Assembly (NCBI GenBank): GCA_041874725.1
Contig: CP097466.1
Coordinates: forward strand, 124,001-188,000
Direction: 5' to 3'
Origin: Duganella sp. BuS-21
GTDB taxonomy: Bacteria; Pseudomonadota; Gammaproteobacteria; Burkholderiales; Burkholderiaceae_D
DNA: 64,000 nucleotides
Of this stretch, positions 62,902 through 64,000 are shown in pieces. The first letter of the stretch is position 1. The number at the start of each line of letters is the position of its first letter. The position numbers were made by a program, and so were the translations under genes. A model generated the notes under the pieces. That model was not told the origin of the DNA, made no database searches, and saw nothing but the letters and a program-made list of their open reading frames with translations.

Positions 62902-64000
62902 TTATTTTGCCAGGCGCTTCTCGAGGTCGGCTTTGACCGCTTTCAGTTCTTCAGGCAGGCGGTAGGCCAGCTTGGTGAACAATTCTTCGTGCAGGCCCAG
63001 CTCTTCGCGCCATGCATCCTTGTCGATCGAGGTGATGGTTTCGAACTCTTCCGGCGAGAACGGAATGCCGTCCCACTTCAGGTCGCCAAAGCGCGGGGTG
63101 GTGCCGAAGATGTTTTCGATACCGCCGGCCGTGCCTTCGATACGTTCCAGCATCCATTTCAGCACGCGCATATTGTCGCCGAAGCCAGGCCAGACGAAGT
63201 GGCCCTGCTCGTCGGTACGGAACCAGTTGACGCAGAAGATCTTCGGCAGGGTGGCGCCATCGATCTTGCCCAATTTTTCGCCCAGGTTCAGCCAGTGCTG
63301 GAAGTAGTCGCTCATGTTGTAGCCGATGAACGGCAGCATCGCGAACGGATCGCGCCGCACGATGCCCATCTGGCCGGCGGCGGCGGCCGTGGTTTCCGAA
63401 CCCATGGTGGCAGCCATGTACACGCCTTCCACCCAGTTGCGCGCTTCGGTCACCAGTGGCACGGTGGTCGAACGACGGCCGCCGAAGATGAAGGCCGAGA
63501 TCGGCACGCCGGCCGGATCGTCCCAGGCCGGATCGATCACCGGATTCTGGGTCGCCGGCACGGTGAAGCGGGCGTTCGGGTGGGCCGCCTTGCCGGTCGA
63601 CTCAGGCGTCCAGTCCTTGCCCTGCCAATCGATCAGATGCTGCGGCGCCGGCTTGCTCAGGCCTTCCCACCAGACATCGCCGTCGTCGGTCAGCGCGACG
63701 TTGGTGAAGATGGTGTTCTCGCGCAGCGAGGCCATGCAGTTGTAATTGGTTTTTTCGTTGGTGCCAGGGGCAACGCCGAAGTAGCCGGCTTCCGGATTGA
63801 TCGCGTACAGGCGGCCGTCGGCGCCCGGCTTGATCCAGGCGATATCGTCGCCGATGGTGGTGATCTTCCAGCCTTTGAAGCTTTCAGGCGGGATCAGCAT
63901 GGCGAAATTGGTCTTGCCGCAGGCCGAAGGGAAGGCCGCCGCGATGTAGTGCTTCTTGCCTTCCGGCGATTCCACGCCCAGGATCAGCATGTGTTCAGCC
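62902..64000 (-). CDS. pckG: Phosphoenolpyruvate carboxykinase (GTP), 5' part outside the window
   Basis: The last ~366 codons of a ~615-residue enzyme. The frame continues past 64000 ([16 protein letters not shown]). PPi/GTP-binding P-loop [12 protein letters not shown], kinase-2 IGDDIAW, and the GTP-type motifs [14 protein letters not shown] and MGSETTAAA are intact. It converts oxaloacetate to phosphoenolpyruvate in gluconeogenesis. Confidence 0.97.
   Translation of the reverse strand, partial: AEHMLILGVESPEGKKHYIAAAFPSACGKTNFAMLIPPESFKGWKITTIGDDIAWIKPGADGRLYAINPEAGYFGVAPGTNEKTNYNCMASLRENTIFTNVALTDDGDVWWEGLSKPAPQHLIDWQGKDWTPESTGKAAHPNARFTVPATQNPVIDPAWDDPAGVPISAFIFGGRRSTTVPLVTEARNWVEGVYMAATMGSETTAAAAGQMGIVRRDPFAMLPFIGYNMSDYFQHWLNLGEKLGKIDGATLPKIFCVNWFRTDEQGHFVWPGFGDNMRVLKWMLERIEGTAGGIENIFGTTPRFGDLKWDGIPFSPEEFETITSIDKDAWREELGLHEELFTKLAYRLPEELKAVKADLEKRLAK

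Overview
The window is about 64 kb of GC-rich DNA with short intergenic gaps, typical proteobacterial ribosome binding sites, a Caulobacter/Xanthomonas-type TonB-dependent receptor and a czcICBA efflux locus. Taken together this suggests a betaproteobacterium of the Oxalobacteraceae (Duganella/Massilia-like). The lineage is an inference from gene content and style; no rRNA gene is present to settle it.

Layout. 1-7631 (minus): a giant gene built of an 8-residue (24-bp) repeat organised in an exact 648-bp super-repeat. It is intact for 1759 codons, then broken by four small deletions, and runs off the left edge. 8032-10383: two divergent groups around DJ-1/PfpI proteins (a GlxA-type AraC regulator with a small membrane protein; a DJ-1 protein with a cupin). 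10482-12504: an OmpR-type two-component system. 12700-20499: a four-gene alpha-glucan locus (TonB receptor, GH13, flavin halogenase homologue, GH97) whose last stop codon lies inside a 12-bp perfect terminator stem. 20542-26500: a czcABC-type metal efflux operon preceded by czcI. 26536-29168: a Tat-exported molybdenum oxidoreductase and its 2Fe-2S subunit. 29407-32766: a lipoprotein PAP2/haloperoxidase-like enzyme with a beta-strand repeat tail, a single-span coiled-coil protein and a pentapeptide-repeat membrane protein.

32918-37608 (minus) is the clearest specialised system: rhodanese, serine O-acetyltransferase, XRE regulator, Family 2A encapsulin shell and an encapsulated SufS-type cysteine desulfurase with a ~265-residue low-complexity N-terminal extension. 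This is a sulfur-handling nanocompartment operon. Immediately upstream lies a decayed integron: the C-terminal half of an integron integrase fused to a truncated cassette, followed by attC sites and two small intact cassettes.

39318-47726 holds a sedolisin-type lipoprotein protease, a LysR regulator divergent from a DJ-1/monooxygenase/GlxA-type group, a TDT/SLAC1 transporter, a DUF2783 protein, a TetR regulator with matching operators at its own gene and at a membrane protein gene, and a ccdAB toxin-antitoxin pair. 48.0-51.7 kb is an AT-richer island of five unrecognised genes bounded by 33-bp inverted repeats, with an 80-bp direct repeat, a 138-bp MITE-like hairpin and a REP hairpin.

51784-64000 returns to core genes: ssb and uvrA sharing a LexA box, a DUF885 peptidase, a decayed aldehyde dehydrogenase, a TetR regulator whose operator also sits in front of an unlisted 37-codon membrane microprotein gene, a clan GH-A glycosidase-like secreted protein and pckG (cut by the right edge).
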